A DNA stretch of 64,000 nt, from the NCBI RefSeq assembly GCF_900109885.1, contig NZ_FOBS01000012.1, positions 1 to 64,000 on the forward strand. The letters run 5' to 3'. Below, piece after piece: positions 45,653 to 53,930 of this stretch. Positions within the stretch are counted from its first letter, which is position 1; each line of letters starts with the position of its first letter. Origin of the DNA: Syntrophus gentianae. Its GTDB lineage: Bacteria > Desulfobacterota > Syntrophia > Syntrophales > Syntrophaceae. The notes under the pieces are model-generated. The model saw only the letters and a list, made by a program, of their open reading frames with translations. It was not told the origin of the DNA and searched no databases. The position numbers and the translations under genes were made by a program.

Positions 45653-45894
45653 TCGTGTGGGTTTTTGTGAATCGCCCGCTGGGACTCACATGCCGGACGA
45701 TGTGAGCGAGAAGGAAGACCAAGGCAGGCTGTTCATAGCATAATTGTGACAGAATGACACCAGTGAAGATGCGTTGAGAATGAAAAGAGGCCCTTCATCC
45801 TTAAATGAAGTGTGCTGTACACTTTAGGAATCATCCTCAACAGGAATCATTTTCAATTATTGACTGATACCTATATTCAGGCATAATAATTTTT
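45653..45894. other. Intergenic DNA upstream of the L,D-transpeptidase gene
   Basis: The first half of the roughly 480-base gap before the DMT transporter gene. It must hold the minus-strand promoter of the L,D-transpeptidase. A short GTGTGCTGTACAC-like dyad lies near 45810-45822; no gene was recognised. Confidence 0.4.
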
Positions 45895-46044
45895 ATGTGG
45901 GATATTATTCTATTGGGCATTGAGAATCCTGATGAACGAACTTTCCATAAGTTTACTCTCGAACACGGACTCAAGTTGATCCAGAAACCGTTCAAAAGTT
46001 TGGATTTAGTGAGAATGCTGCGTCAGGAACTGGATCGTTTCTAA
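45895..46044 (+). pseudogene. C-terminal remnant of a response-regulator receiver domain
   Basis: The 49-codon frame ends with HGLKLIQKPFKSLDLVRML and RQELDRF before TAA. This is the last strand (the K-P-F motif) and helix 5 of a receiver domain, as at the end of hybrid kinases. The first 20 codons do not fit the family, and no phosphoacceptor region precedes. It is best read as the tail of a lost signalling gene. Confidence 0.45.
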
Positions 46045-46131
46045 CGGGGAAAAACCTTTTGAATATGTCGGTCCACATCAACATTATATCTCAGTCAGTT
46101 CGATAAGCTGAATCGAGGTCTTTTTCATAAG

Positions 46132-47175
46132 ATGGGGAAAAAAGGGCAGCACCTGGCAATTCTCTCGGCAATTCTTTTTGGAATGTCTCCTGTCGCTTGC
46201 AAGGCGATCGTTGGGCAGATGCCATCAGCGCTCCTTGCCGGGCTTCTTTACCTGGGATCAGGATTAGGGCTTACAGGAGCGGTGCTCCGTCAAAAAATAC
46301 AGGCCTACGAAATCCTGAGAGGGCTTTCCTGGAGGCAGCGGGCTGACCTTGCTGGCGCAATTGTATCCGGCGGCGTAGCAGCTCCACTCTTTCTGGCATA
46401 TGGCATTCGCTTCGGGACGGCTTCCGAGGTATCTCTACTTCTCAACTTCGAGGCCGTCGCTACGACGCTGATTGCATGGATGGCCTTCCGTGAGTATATA
46501 GGCTACAGAGTCTGGATTGGAAAGGTATTCATAATCGGTGCTTCGATTCTTATCGTTTTTACCGGCAGTAAGAGTGTCCAGTTGTCGATCCCCGGAATCT
46601 CCGTGCTTGCTGCCTGCATCCTCTGGGGAATTGATAATAATCTGACACGGGAACTGGAATCCATTCCTGCGGCTCTTCTGGCATGCATAAAAGGTTGGAG
46701 TGCCGGGATATTCAACGTTCTCCTCTCCCTGTTCCTGTTCGAAAGCCATGCCACCGCATTTCAGGTATCAGGAGTGCTCGTCATTGGCGCACTCAGCTAC
46801 GGGGCGAGTCTGGTCTTCTTTATTCATGCTCTGAGGGAAATCGGATCGGCGAGAACGAGCACATGGTTTGCCTCGGGTCCCTTCATTGGCGCCATCCTTT
46901 CCGTTATCGCTCTTGGAGAACGACCACCGGTGGAATACTGGGTAGCGGCGCTGATTATGCTTTCCGGGATGTTCTTTCTCTATTTTGAGGTGCACCTGCA
47001 TCTTCACCGGCATCAACCGCTTGCTCATGCCCACCCTCATGAACATGACGAACATCATCGCCATGAGCATGATTACGCGGAACGTAAAGGTAAGCATGAC
47101 CATTACCATGTGCATGAGCCAATAACCCATGCGCACCTGCATTGGCCTGACATCCATCATCGACACGATCATTAA
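46132..47175 (+). CDS. DMT-family (EamA) transporter with histidine-rich C-terminal tail
   Basis: The protein has 347 residues. Ten hydrophobic helices in two EamA halves cover residues 1-285. The tail (about 286-347) is extremely rich in His with Asp and Glu (HLHLHRH, HEHDEHHRHEHD), a pattern that binds Ni, Zn or Co. Such tails act as metal sensors or stores on permeases. DMT proteins export metabolites or drugs, so the metal-binding tail is unusual. Metal as the substrate is a guess. It is followed by a MOSC protein and LarE, which belongs to nickel-cofactor synthesis. A GAGG lies ahead of the ATG. Confidence 0.85.
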   Translation: MGKKGQHLAILSAILFGMSPVACKAIVGQMPSALLAGLLYLGSGLGLTGAVLRQKIQAYEILRGLSWRQRADLAGAIVSGGVAAPLFLAYGIRFGTASEVSLLLNFEAVATTLIAWMAFREYIGYRVWIGKVFIIGASILIVFTGSKSVQLSIPGISVLAACILWGIDNNLTRELESIPAALLACIKGWSAGIFNVLLSLFLFESHATAFQVSGVLVIGALSYGASLVFFIHALREIGSARTSTWFASGPFIGAILSVIALGERPPVEYWVAALIMLSGMFFLYFEVHLHLHRHQPLAHAHPHEHDEHHRHEHDYAERKGKHDHYHVHEPITHAHLHWPDIHHRHDH

Positions 47176-47374
47176 ATTTAGCTGGAAAAAACCTTTTTTT
47201 TGAGATAATAGAATTCCTATAATTATACTAGAGAATAAGGCATCCAGTGAATCCGATGTTTTCCCCAAGTATCCGCAACGAGTATTCTTCGGTGACATCT
47301 GCGATTGTAATCCAGGACCTCGTTGAATTCATGAGAACACCGTTGGGTGCAGAGAAGAAAAGGAGAAACGAAAA

Positions 47375-47827
47375 GTGGAAGCAGCATCAGCAGGTAAAAT
47401 TTTATCGGTAAATATCGGGAAAAAGGTCGGTTGCAAAAAGGACCCCGTGGAAGAATGTCGAATGATTGCAGACTCTGGCATTCAAGGCGATGCCCATGCA
47501 GGCATTCTGCCGAATCGCCAGGTCAGTTTGCTGGCTACGGAAAGCATCGAAAAAATCAGAAATAAGGGATTGGATATCCATTTCGGCGATTTTGCGGAAA
47601 ATCTTACCACAGAGGGGGTCATTCTGCATCTCCTTCCGCTGGGGACGAGGCTGAAGATCGGTCCGGATGTCCTCACGGAGGTGACTCAGATCGGAAAGGT
47701 CTGCCATGACCGTTGCGCAATTTTCAACACCATCGGGGACTGCGTTATGCCCCGGGAGGGGATTTTTGTCAAAGTCCTTACCGAAGGGGTCGTCCGGGTG
47801 GGGGATGAGATTACCCTGATTTCTTAA
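47375..47827 (+). CDS. MOSC-domain protein
   Basis: The protein has 150 residues, a single MOSC domain as found at the end of molybdenum cofactor sulfurases and alone in bacteria near moa/mog genes. GIQGDAHAG and FAENLTTEG are present, and Cys 110 in the KVCHDRCAIF segment is the likely sulfur carrier or cofactor ligand. GTG 47375 is used as start with AAAGGAG upstream. Role: sulfur or molybdopterin transfer. It lies next to LarE and near FdhD, which also works on molybdenum enzymes. Confidence 0.9.
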   Translation: MEAASAGKILSVNIGKKVGCKKDPVEECRMIADSGIQGDAHAGILPNRQVSLLATESIEKIRNKGLDIHFGDFAENLTTEGVILHLLPLGTRLKIGPDVLTEVTQIGKVCHDRCAIFNTIGDCVMPREGIFVKVLTEGVVRVGDEITLIS

Positions 47828-47924
47828 TGGGATTTAGCTTCAAAAGATTAATGGCGGGAATACTTCATAAAAATGACGATCCTGGCAGGCTGGAACCCGG
47901 ATGCGACAAGTCCGGTTTCAGCCG

Positions 47925-48734
47925 CTAGGCCGTCAACTCTTTCGGCAAAACGGCGTTCATACTTCCAGATCGAAATCCATCCAAATCAATGGTTACGTAA
48001 GGAAATCCAAGTTCATGCAGCTTTGCGGAGATCTGAGCCCGGAGCTTCCATGCCTGTTCCAGATCGGTCTGGCCGATTTCCAGCCGTGCGACGGGAAAGT
48101 GATCCCGGACTCGAATTTCCTGAAAACCCAGCGAGATTAAGAAACTTTCCGCCTGATCGATTCTGGCCAGGGCTTCGACGGTAATGATCCGGCCGTAGGG
48201 GATCCGTGAAGCCAGGCAGGCATAGGCCGGTTTATTCCAGGTGGGAAGCCCCATCTGTCTTGACAGCTCCCGAATCTCCGCTTTGGTCAGTTCCACTTCC
48301 TGCAAGGGCTTACGTACCTTCATCTCGGAAGCGGCGCGATGGCCCGGCCGGAAATCCGAAAGGTCATCGACATTTGCACCGTCAAGAAGAATGGCAAATT
48401 GCTTTTCGCCCGCGATCCGCTTCAATTCCCGAAATAGAGACCGTTTGCAGAAATAGCATCGTTCCGGCGGGTTATTGATATAGTCGGGATCGTCAAATTC
48501 ATCGGTAAAGATGACCTGATGAGGAAAGCCGAACCGGACTGCCAGTTCTTCGGCCTCTTTCAGTTGAGACTCGGGATAGGTGGGTGAAACGGCGGTCACT
48601 GCCAGAAATCTTTCTCCAAGAATGCGGTGGGTCACCACGGCCAGAAAAGTGCTGTCCACCCCTCCCGAAAACGCCGCGATCGCACTGGGATACATAGAAA
48701 TCAGCTTTCGGAGGGCATCCATTTTTTCCATCAT
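47925..48734 (-). CDS. larE: LarE-type ATP-dependent sulfur transferase
   Basis: The protein has 269 residues of the adenine nucleotide alpha hydrolase fold: a PP-loop SGGVDS at 23-28 activates the substrate with ATP. LarE adds sulfur to make the nickel-pincer cofactor of lactate racemase. Three cysteines, Cys 93 and 96 (ERCYFCK) and Cys 173 (ACLASR), match the variant that holds a [4Fe-4S] cluster for catalytic sulfur transfer rather than sacrificing a single cysteine. larA, larB and larC are not in the window, so the actual target is open. The start has GGAGACGACG upstream. Confidence 0.92.
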   Translation of the reverse strand: MMEKMDALRKLISMYPSAIAAFSGGVDSTFLAVVTHRILGERFLAVTAVSPTYPESQLKEAEELAVRFGFPHQVIFTDEFDDPDYINNPPERCYFCKRSLFRELKRIAGEKQFAILLDGANVDDLSDFRPGHRAASEMKVRKPLQEVELTKAEIRELSRQMGLPTWNKPAYACLASRIPYGRIITVEALARIDQAESFLISLGFQEIRVRDHFPVARLEIGQTDLEQAWKLRAQISAKLHELGFPYVTIDLDGFRSGSMNAVLPKELTA

Positions 48735-48939
48735 CGTCGTCTCCAGTTGTCTTTTACCTTAAAGGAAGCGGGCCTGAACTCCCGGATCTTTCATCGGACA
48801 AAGAGGCTGCTATCGTATCTTGGCTCATATCGTCAAGGAAAAAGAATACAGTCTGCACTTGTTCGATTGTGCTGTGTATTTTGAAGAATAATCGTTGTTT
48901 CTGACAGGGCATTTCAAACGAAAGAATTATACACAACAC

Positions 48940-48976
48940 TTGACAAAAAAACGGTTTTAAAATATTCACTAGTGAA
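48940..48976 (+). promoter_or_regulatory. Promoter with overlapping palindrome before the cysteine desulfurase gene
   Basis: TTGACA (48940-48945) and TATTCA (48963-48968) are 17 bases apart. The perfect palindrome TTCACTAGTGAA (48965-48976) overlaps the -10 box, a position typical of a repressor operator. Confidence 0.55.
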
Positions 48977-49017
48977 ACGATAGAGAATATAGTTAAGATA
49001 GTCAATAGGAACAAGCC

Positions 49018-50190
49018 ATGGACCGGATCTATTTGGACAACGCAGCAACGACGCAGCCGGCGCCTGAAGTAATCGAGGCCATGCTCTCCTGCCTTCGAAA
49101 AACTTACGGCAATCCCTCCAGTCTGCATTCCGTCGGGCTGGAAGCAAGGGGGCTGATCGAGTCTGCGCGGCGGAAGATGGCGGCTTTCATCAATGCGTCG
49201 CCTGATGAAGTGATCTTTACGGGATCGGGAACGGAAAGCAACAATACGGTCATCAAGGGAATCGCCCTGTCCCTTCAGGATAAGGGCAATCACATCATTT
49301 CGACGGCGATTGAACATCATGCCGTCCACGCACCCCTTTCTTTCCTTGAAGAGCAGGGATTCAAAGTGACTTATCTGCCGAACGACGATGAAGGACTGGT
49401 CGATCCCGATGACCTGAAAAAAGCCATTTCAGAGAAAACCATCCTGGTCAGTGTCATGCACGCCAACAATGAAATCGGCACGATAGAACCCATTCGAGAG
49501 CTTGGCGCCATCTGCCGGGAAAGGGGTATATATTTTCATACCGATGCCGTCCAGACCTTTGGCCATCTCCCGATTGATGTCCAGGAGATGAACATCGATC
49601 TGTTGAGCGCTTCGGCCCACAAGCTGTACGGGCCAAAGGGTATAGGGCTTCTTTATGCGAGAAAAGGCGTGAAAATCAAGCCGTTGCTCCACGGCGGCGA
49701 TCAGGAAAAGCGACGCCGGGCATCAACGGAGAATACTCCCGGAATAGCCGGTTTTGCAAAGGCAGTCGAACTGGCAGCCACGGAAATGGAAAGGGAAGCT
49801 TTACGTCAGACTCGATTAAGGGACCGGCTCATATCCGCTCTACTCGAGCTTGTTCCGGAAAGCAGACTCAACGGACATCCGAAGCTGCGGCTCCCCAATA
49901 ACATCAATATGTCCTTTGCCTATGTGGAGGGCGAGGCCATGCTGCTCAATCTGGATATGCAGGGGATTTCCGTCTCCACCGGGAGTGCCTGCACTTCCGC
50001 AAGTCTTGAACCATCCCATGTTTTAGCCGCCCTGGGTCTGACGCAGGAACTCTCTCACGGTTCCCTTCGGTTTTCCCTCAGCCGCAGCACGACGGAGGAG
50101 GAGATTGAGCAGGTCATCTCCACCCTGACGCCGATCATTGCGCAACTCAGGGCCATGTCTCCCTTATACAGGAAGCAGGCGGTAAAATGA
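49018..50190 (+). CDS. Cysteine desulfurase, NifS/IscS family
   Basis: The PLP enzyme of 390 residues releases sulfur from cysteine as persulfide. It starts YLDNAATTQP; Lys 202 in SASAHKLYGPKG binds PLP, and Cys 325 in TGSACTSAS is the active cysteine on the flexible loop of class I enzymes. It can supply MnmA, LarE, FdhD and Fe-S assembly. No iscU/iscA follows; fdhD does, 35 bases away, so delivery of sulfur to FdhD, as known for IscS in E. coli, is likely. AGGAA precedes the start. Confidence 0.95.
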   Translation: MDRIYLDNAATTQPAPEVIEAMLSCLRKTYGNPSSLHSVGLEARGLIESARRKMAAFINASPDEVIFTGSGTESNNTVIKGIALSLQDKGNHIISTAIEHHAVHAPLSFLEEQGFKVTYLPNDDEGLVDPDDLKKAISEKTILVSVMHANNEIGTIEPIRELGAICRERGIYFHTDAVQTFGHLPIDVQEMNIDLLSASAHKLYGPKGIGLLYARKGVKIKPLLHGGDQEKRRRASTENTPGIAGFAKAVELAATEMEREALRQTRLRDRLISALLELVPESRLNGHPKLRLPNNINMSFAYVEGEAMLLNLDMQGISVSTGSACTSASLEPSHVLAALGLTQELSHGSLRFSLSRSTTEEEIEQVISTLTPIIAQLRAMSPLYRKQAVK

Positions 50191-50225
50191 TGGACGTAGA
50201 GATTGAAATTAAGTGAGGGTTTGAA

Positions 50226-50987
50226 ATGGAACTATTTGTCATCAAAAAGATCACACCCGAAGGAATCATCACGGAGGATAAGGCTTTAAGCGAAGAGATC
50301 CCCCTGACCATCGAAGTAAACGGGAGCGAATTGGCAACCATTCTGGCAAGTCCAGTGCATATCGATGATCTGGCAAAGGGCTTTCTTTTTACCGCTGGAA
50401 TGATTACGGAGGTATCGGAAATAAAAAGCCTTTATGTCGATATGGACCGCTACCGGGCCGTCGTCGAAGTGGAGGGCAACCCACAGGATTTCATTTTCAA
50501 GCGCATCTACACCTCAGGATGCGGAAAGGGAGTCATTTTCCACAACCCTCTGGATGTGATGGGAAAAACGGCCCTTGAAGACGGTTTTCAAATATCAGCC
50601 ACGAAACTGATTTCCCTGATGAAGGAATTCATAACCAACCAGCCGGTGTACTCTGACGCCCGTGGTGTTCATGAGGCCGCAATGGCTTCGGCGGAAGAAA
50701 TCTATGTGACCCGGGTGGACATCGGCAGGCACAATGCGATCGACAAGGTGATCGGCGCCTCGCTGGCCGCCGGGATTGATATGTCCGACAAGATTCTGCT
50801 GACAACCGGAAGGGTCTCTTCGGAGATCTTCTCCAAGATCCTCCGGTCAAGAATCCCCGTGATTGCGGCACTCGGTTCAGCGACCAATCAGGCCGCAAAG
50901 CTCGCCAGGGTCACCAACATCACCCTGGTCGCAAGAGCAAGAGGGGGGCGTGGGGAGATCCTCAGCGGGGAGCAGAGAATCATCTGA
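50226..50987 (+). CDS. fdhD: Formate dehydrogenase accessory sulfurtransferase FdhD
   Basis: The protein has 253 residues. FdhD takes persulfide from a cysteine desulfurase and sulfurates the molybdenum or tungsten cofactor of formate dehydrogenase. The DIGRHNAIDKVIG and TTGRVSSE segments are typical. The loop has a single cysteine, Cys 99 in TSGCGKG, instead of the CxxC of E. coli FdhD. It is directly downstream of the desulfurase gene and probably co-transcribed. No formate dehydrogenase gene is in the window. Confidence 0.94.
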   Translation: MELFVIKKITPEGIITEDKALSEEIPLTIEVNGSELATILASPVHIDDLAKGFLFTAGMITEVSEIKSLYVDMDRYRAVVEVEGNPQDFIFKRIYTSGCGKGVIFHNPLDVMGKTALEDGFQISATKLISLMKEFITNQPVYSDARGVHEAAMASAEEIYVTRVDIGRHNAIDKVIGASLAAGIDMSDKILLTTGRVSSEIFSKILRSRIPVIAALGSATNQAAKLARVTNITLVARARGGRGEILSGEQRII

Positions 50988-50993
50988 TCATAT

Positions 50994-51065
50994 TCATATG
51001 CCGAAAATGACATAAATCGTGCCGACTGCCATCCATCCGGCTGTGAATGTTCTGGTAATCTTCAC
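50994..51065 (-). CDS. Possible tiny protein overlapping the lgt stop codon
   Basis: A 23-codon frame starts at GTG overlapping the lgt TGA and codes for MKITRTFTAGWMAVGTIYV and a short end. It would form one hydrophobic segment. The overlap fits coupled translation, but nothing else supports it as a gene. Confidence 0.2.
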   Translation of the reverse strand: MKITRTFTAGWMAVGTIYVIFGI

Positions 51066-51832
51066 GGCATGGCTCGTTTTTTGTTCATCCTGAAATAGAA
51101 ATATGCCGCTATTGCAATGATCAAGATTGAAATAAACTGAGAAGTCGAAATGATGTTGCCAAAGAGGAATCCCCGTTGGTCATCACCCCGGAAAAATTCA
51201 ATGACACCCCGTCCTGCACCATAGGCCATCAGATATATCAAAAAGATCTGACCATCAAAGGTCTTCCTTGACTTTAAAAAAATCAGAAATGCCATAATGC
51301 CGGCAATCCATGCCACTTCATAGAGTTGTGTGGGGTGGAGAGGGGTATTGAGGGGCTCCGCCTGACAAAGCCGATCGGTGAATGTTACGCCAAATATACT
51401 GTCGGTGGGTTTGCCGTGGCAGCAGCCTGCCAGGAAACAGCCGGTTCTGCCGAAGATATGCATGATGCACCCGACGACAGCCATGATATCGAGCATCCCC
51501 GGAATCGGAATTTTTATCTTTTTGAAATACCAAAGCATGGTGGGTATGGTTAACAGGAGTGTTCCATAAAAAACGAAGCCGGTTCCGGAGAGTAATTTTT
51601 GTGGGTTTTGGAGAAAGTACAATGGATCTTCGAAGAGGACAAATGCCTTGCCGCCGATCCCGCCAACGAGAACAAGCAGAAAAAAAAGGGCGTAGGTCTG
51701 GTCGAAGGTCATTCCGAATTGCCTCTTCCCTTGCCAATAGGTATAGAGAAACCCGGACATCACCCCCATGGCGATGAAAAAACCATAGGAGTAGACAGGA
51801 TAGGATACTATTTTAAAAAGAATGGGATGCAT
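51062..51832 (-). CDS. lgt: Prolipoprotein diacylglyceryl transferase
   Basis: The integral inner-membrane enzyme has 256 residues and about seven helices. It transfers diacylglycerol from phosphatidylglycerol to the lipobox cysteine of prelipoproteins, the first step for the several lipoproteins encoded here. GRTGCFLAGCCHGKP carries the Lgt signature region, followed by HPTQLYE and YGAGRGVIEFFRGD, which contain catalytic Arg residues. The start has no obvious ribosome site. It is encoded opposite to and convergent with fdhD. Confidence 0.93.
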   Translation of the reverse strand: MHPILFKIVSYPVYSYGFFIAMGVMSGFLYTYWQGKRQFGMTFDQTYALFFLLVLVGGIGGKAFVLFEDPLYFLQNPQKLLSGTGFVFYGTLLLTIPTMLWYFKKIKIPIPGMLDIMAVVGCIMHIFGRTGCFLAGCCHGKPTDSIFGVTFTDRLCQAEPLNTPLHPTQLYEVAWIAGIMAFLIFLKSRKTFDGQIFLIYLMAYGAGRGVIEFFRGDDQRGFLFGNIISTSQFISILIIAIAAYFYFRMNKKRAMP

Positions 51833-51874
51833 GTTGAACCGTCATTGAAAATGTCAAAAGGAGTATTGATCACC

Positions 51875-51931
51875 ATGGATCATCCGAAAATCGTTTCTTG
51901 TAAATCCCTGATCGGCAAACTTGTCAACTAA
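51875..51931 (+). CDS. Possible 18-residue peptide
   Basis: ATG 51875 follows AAAAGGAG and gives MDHPKIVSCKSLIGKLVN and a stop. It resembles the first residues of PRC-barrel-type proteins and could be a remnant or a leader peptide. Evidence is weak. Confidence 0.2.
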   Translation: MDHPKIVSCKSLIGKLVN

Positions 51932-52242
51932 ATTGTTTCCTGCCTAACCTCATCCCTGGCGAAGCCATAGGAAAGATTTAAAATAAGAAAATAATTGAAA
52001 ATCTTGGAACATATACTTTGCGATGAAACGCCAGGATAAGTTCTTTGTGGTGCAATAATTGCTAAATTAAAAGGTTTTGTGAATGTAGCCGACTAAGGAA
52101 TACGCCGATGGCGTATCAAATTCTAAAGAACAGTCGCTGAGCTGAAATTCAAGAAACAGATAAGAAGCGGTTGGGCTGATTTCTCTGCCGGAAGACAGAT
52201 CTCGCAGGACAATTTTCTGATTCGATTTATATGGAGGTTACG
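51932..52242. other. Intergenic region with a short dyad
   Basis: About 310 bases ahead of the second desulfurase-family gene. The dyad ATACGCC-GAT-GGCGTAT at 52100-52116 may be an operator or a small hairpin; no gene or known RNA was recognised. Confidence 0.4.
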
Positions 52243-53457
52243 ATGGTTTATTTTGATAACGCGTCAACATCATATCCCAAACCTGAATGTGTCTATACTG
52301 AAATGGATCGTTGTCTGCGGGAGTATTGTGCCAATCCCGGCCGGGGCGCCCATGCCATGTCACGGACCGCTGCTCAGGGCGTTGCAGAGACAAGGGCCAT
52401 TATCGCCCGCTTTTTCAATTTTGGTGATCCCGAACGGATCATCTTTACAAAAAATGCTACGGAAGCACTTAACATCGCCATCAAGGGAAGTTTGCGGCGG
52501 GGGGATCATGTCATCGCAACGATGATGGAGCACAATTCGGTCGTCCGGCCATTGATCGAGCTTGAAAAAGAGAACGGTGTCGAGGTTACTTTTCTGGCTG
52601 GCGATATGTATGGTGAAGTGACGCCCAGCGATGTTGCCGCCAATATCCGCAGAAATACCCGCTTGATTGTCTGCACCATTTCCGCCAATACCAACGGCAT
52701 CTTCATGCCGGTCGCTGAGATAGGAAACATTGCGAATCGCTATGGAATTCCCTTTCTTGTTGACGGATCGCAGGGTGCAGGGTCGGTCGATATTGACTTC
52801 AAAGCGATGAAAATCAATCTTCTGGCATTTCCGGGGCACAAGGGCCTTTTCGGTCCCCAGGGAACGGGAGGGCTGTGCATTTCGCCGGGTATCGAACTCA
52901 AACCCCTTCTCCAGGGAGGGACAGGCAGCGATTCAGAAAACCCGTCACAGCCGCAAGTACTCCCGGAGGCTTTGGAAAGTGGCACCCTCAACACACCGGG
53001 GATTATCGGCCTCGGAGCAGGTGTTTTCTTTATCAACCAGGTAGGGCGGCAGAATATCGAAGATCACAAACAGCGCTTAATAACTCGTATGCATGAGGAG
53101 CTGTCGATACATCCGAAGATACACATTTACAGCAGCAAAGAACCCGGAAAGAATTCGGGTGTTGTGGCGATCAATATCGACGGAATTGTATCAACGCATG
53201 TCAGCAAGATTCTCGATGAACAATACTCGATTGCGACACGAGCGGGGCTGCACTGCGCGCCATTTGCCCATAAGGCGCTGGGATATACCGCCAAGGGCGG
53301 TGTTCTGCGGTTGAGCGTAGGCTACTTTAACACACAGGACGAAGTGGAATTTACCTTACATGCCCTCCAGGAAATTGCCGACCGATCGGTTGACGTTCCC
53401 TATGAGTTAAAGACGCATCAATGCATACAATGTGGAGCCTGCAGTCGATCCTTTTAA
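52243..53457 (+). CDS. Cysteine desulfurase-family PLP enzyme with CxxCxxC tail
   Basis: The protein has 404 residues of the SufS/CsdA-like class II type: it starts VYFDNASTSYPKP, Lys 200 in FPGHKGLFG binds PLP and Cys 338 in RAGLHCAP is the catalytic cysteine. It may release sulfur or selenium from cysteine or selenocysteine. It carries an extra tail with Cys 394, 397 and 400 (C-I-Q-C-G-A-C), which could bind metal or Fe-S or receive persulfide. GGAGG precedes ATG 52243; an ATG four codons earlier is also in frame. It is not related closely to the NifS-type copy at 49018. Confidence 0.9.
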   Translation: MVYFDNASTSYPKPECVYTEMDRCLREYCANPGRGAHAMSRTAAQGVAETRAIIARFFNFGDPERIIFTKNATEALNIAIKGSLRRGDHVIATMMEHNSVVRPLIELEKENGVEVTFLAGDMYGEVTPSDVAANIRRNTRLIVCTISANTNGIFMPVAEIGNIANRYGIPFLVDGSQGAGSVDIDFKAMKINLLAFPGHKGLFGPQGTGGLCISPGIELKPLLQGGTGSDSENPSQPQVLPEALESGTLNTPGIIGLGAGVFFINQVGRQNIEDHKQRLITRMHEELSIHPKIHIYSSKEPGKNSGVVAINIDGIVSTHVSKILDEQYSIATRAGLHCAPFAHKALGYTAKGGVLRLSVGYFNTQDEVEFTLHALQEIADRSVDVPYELKTHQCIQCGACSRSF

Positions 53458-53930
53458 TGAGGAATTGAAATAGGGAAGAACCCGGGTTGAATCGAGAACG
53501 GTTATGAATGGGTTTCTTATTCAGGGATTTATGATTTTTGACGTGGGCGGAATGTCCAGCGTCATTGGTTCCGAATGGCTTGAAAATGGAATCAGGGATA
53601 TCCCGGGATAACGCACCTGAGTTTTATCAGGATGACATTCAGAATACCGGCGCCCGATTCTTTTAGAATATAAATCCGCATCAAATCGTGTCAGCTGTCA
53701 TAGATGCATTCCTTCCACGCCAAGCACGCCCGTCTAAGTTAAATTCCAGATTTTTGAATCATATTAATTGTCTTTCGGCACCCTGTTTAGTACTCTTATT
53801 ACAAGGTTCGCCTGCAGAAAGGCGAAGAGTTGAATCGGGCGGCCAAAATGTTTGTAATAACCCGGTCGTAGCAGGTAGAGATCCTATCCATTGAGAACTT
53901 CTCTTGTTTTGACAAAAAAGGGAATTGGCC
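53458..53930. other. Intergenic region upstream of ftsH
   Basis: About 470 bases. Only an isolated TTGACA near 53907 was seen, too close to the ftsH start to be its -35 box. No coding frame, RNA or repeat was recognised. Confidence 0.4.

Noticed and set aside
47255-47410. About 50-codon frame starting MFSPSIRNEY before the MOSC gene
   Set aside because: No ribosome site, no recognisable family, and it overlaps the MOSC start in another frame.
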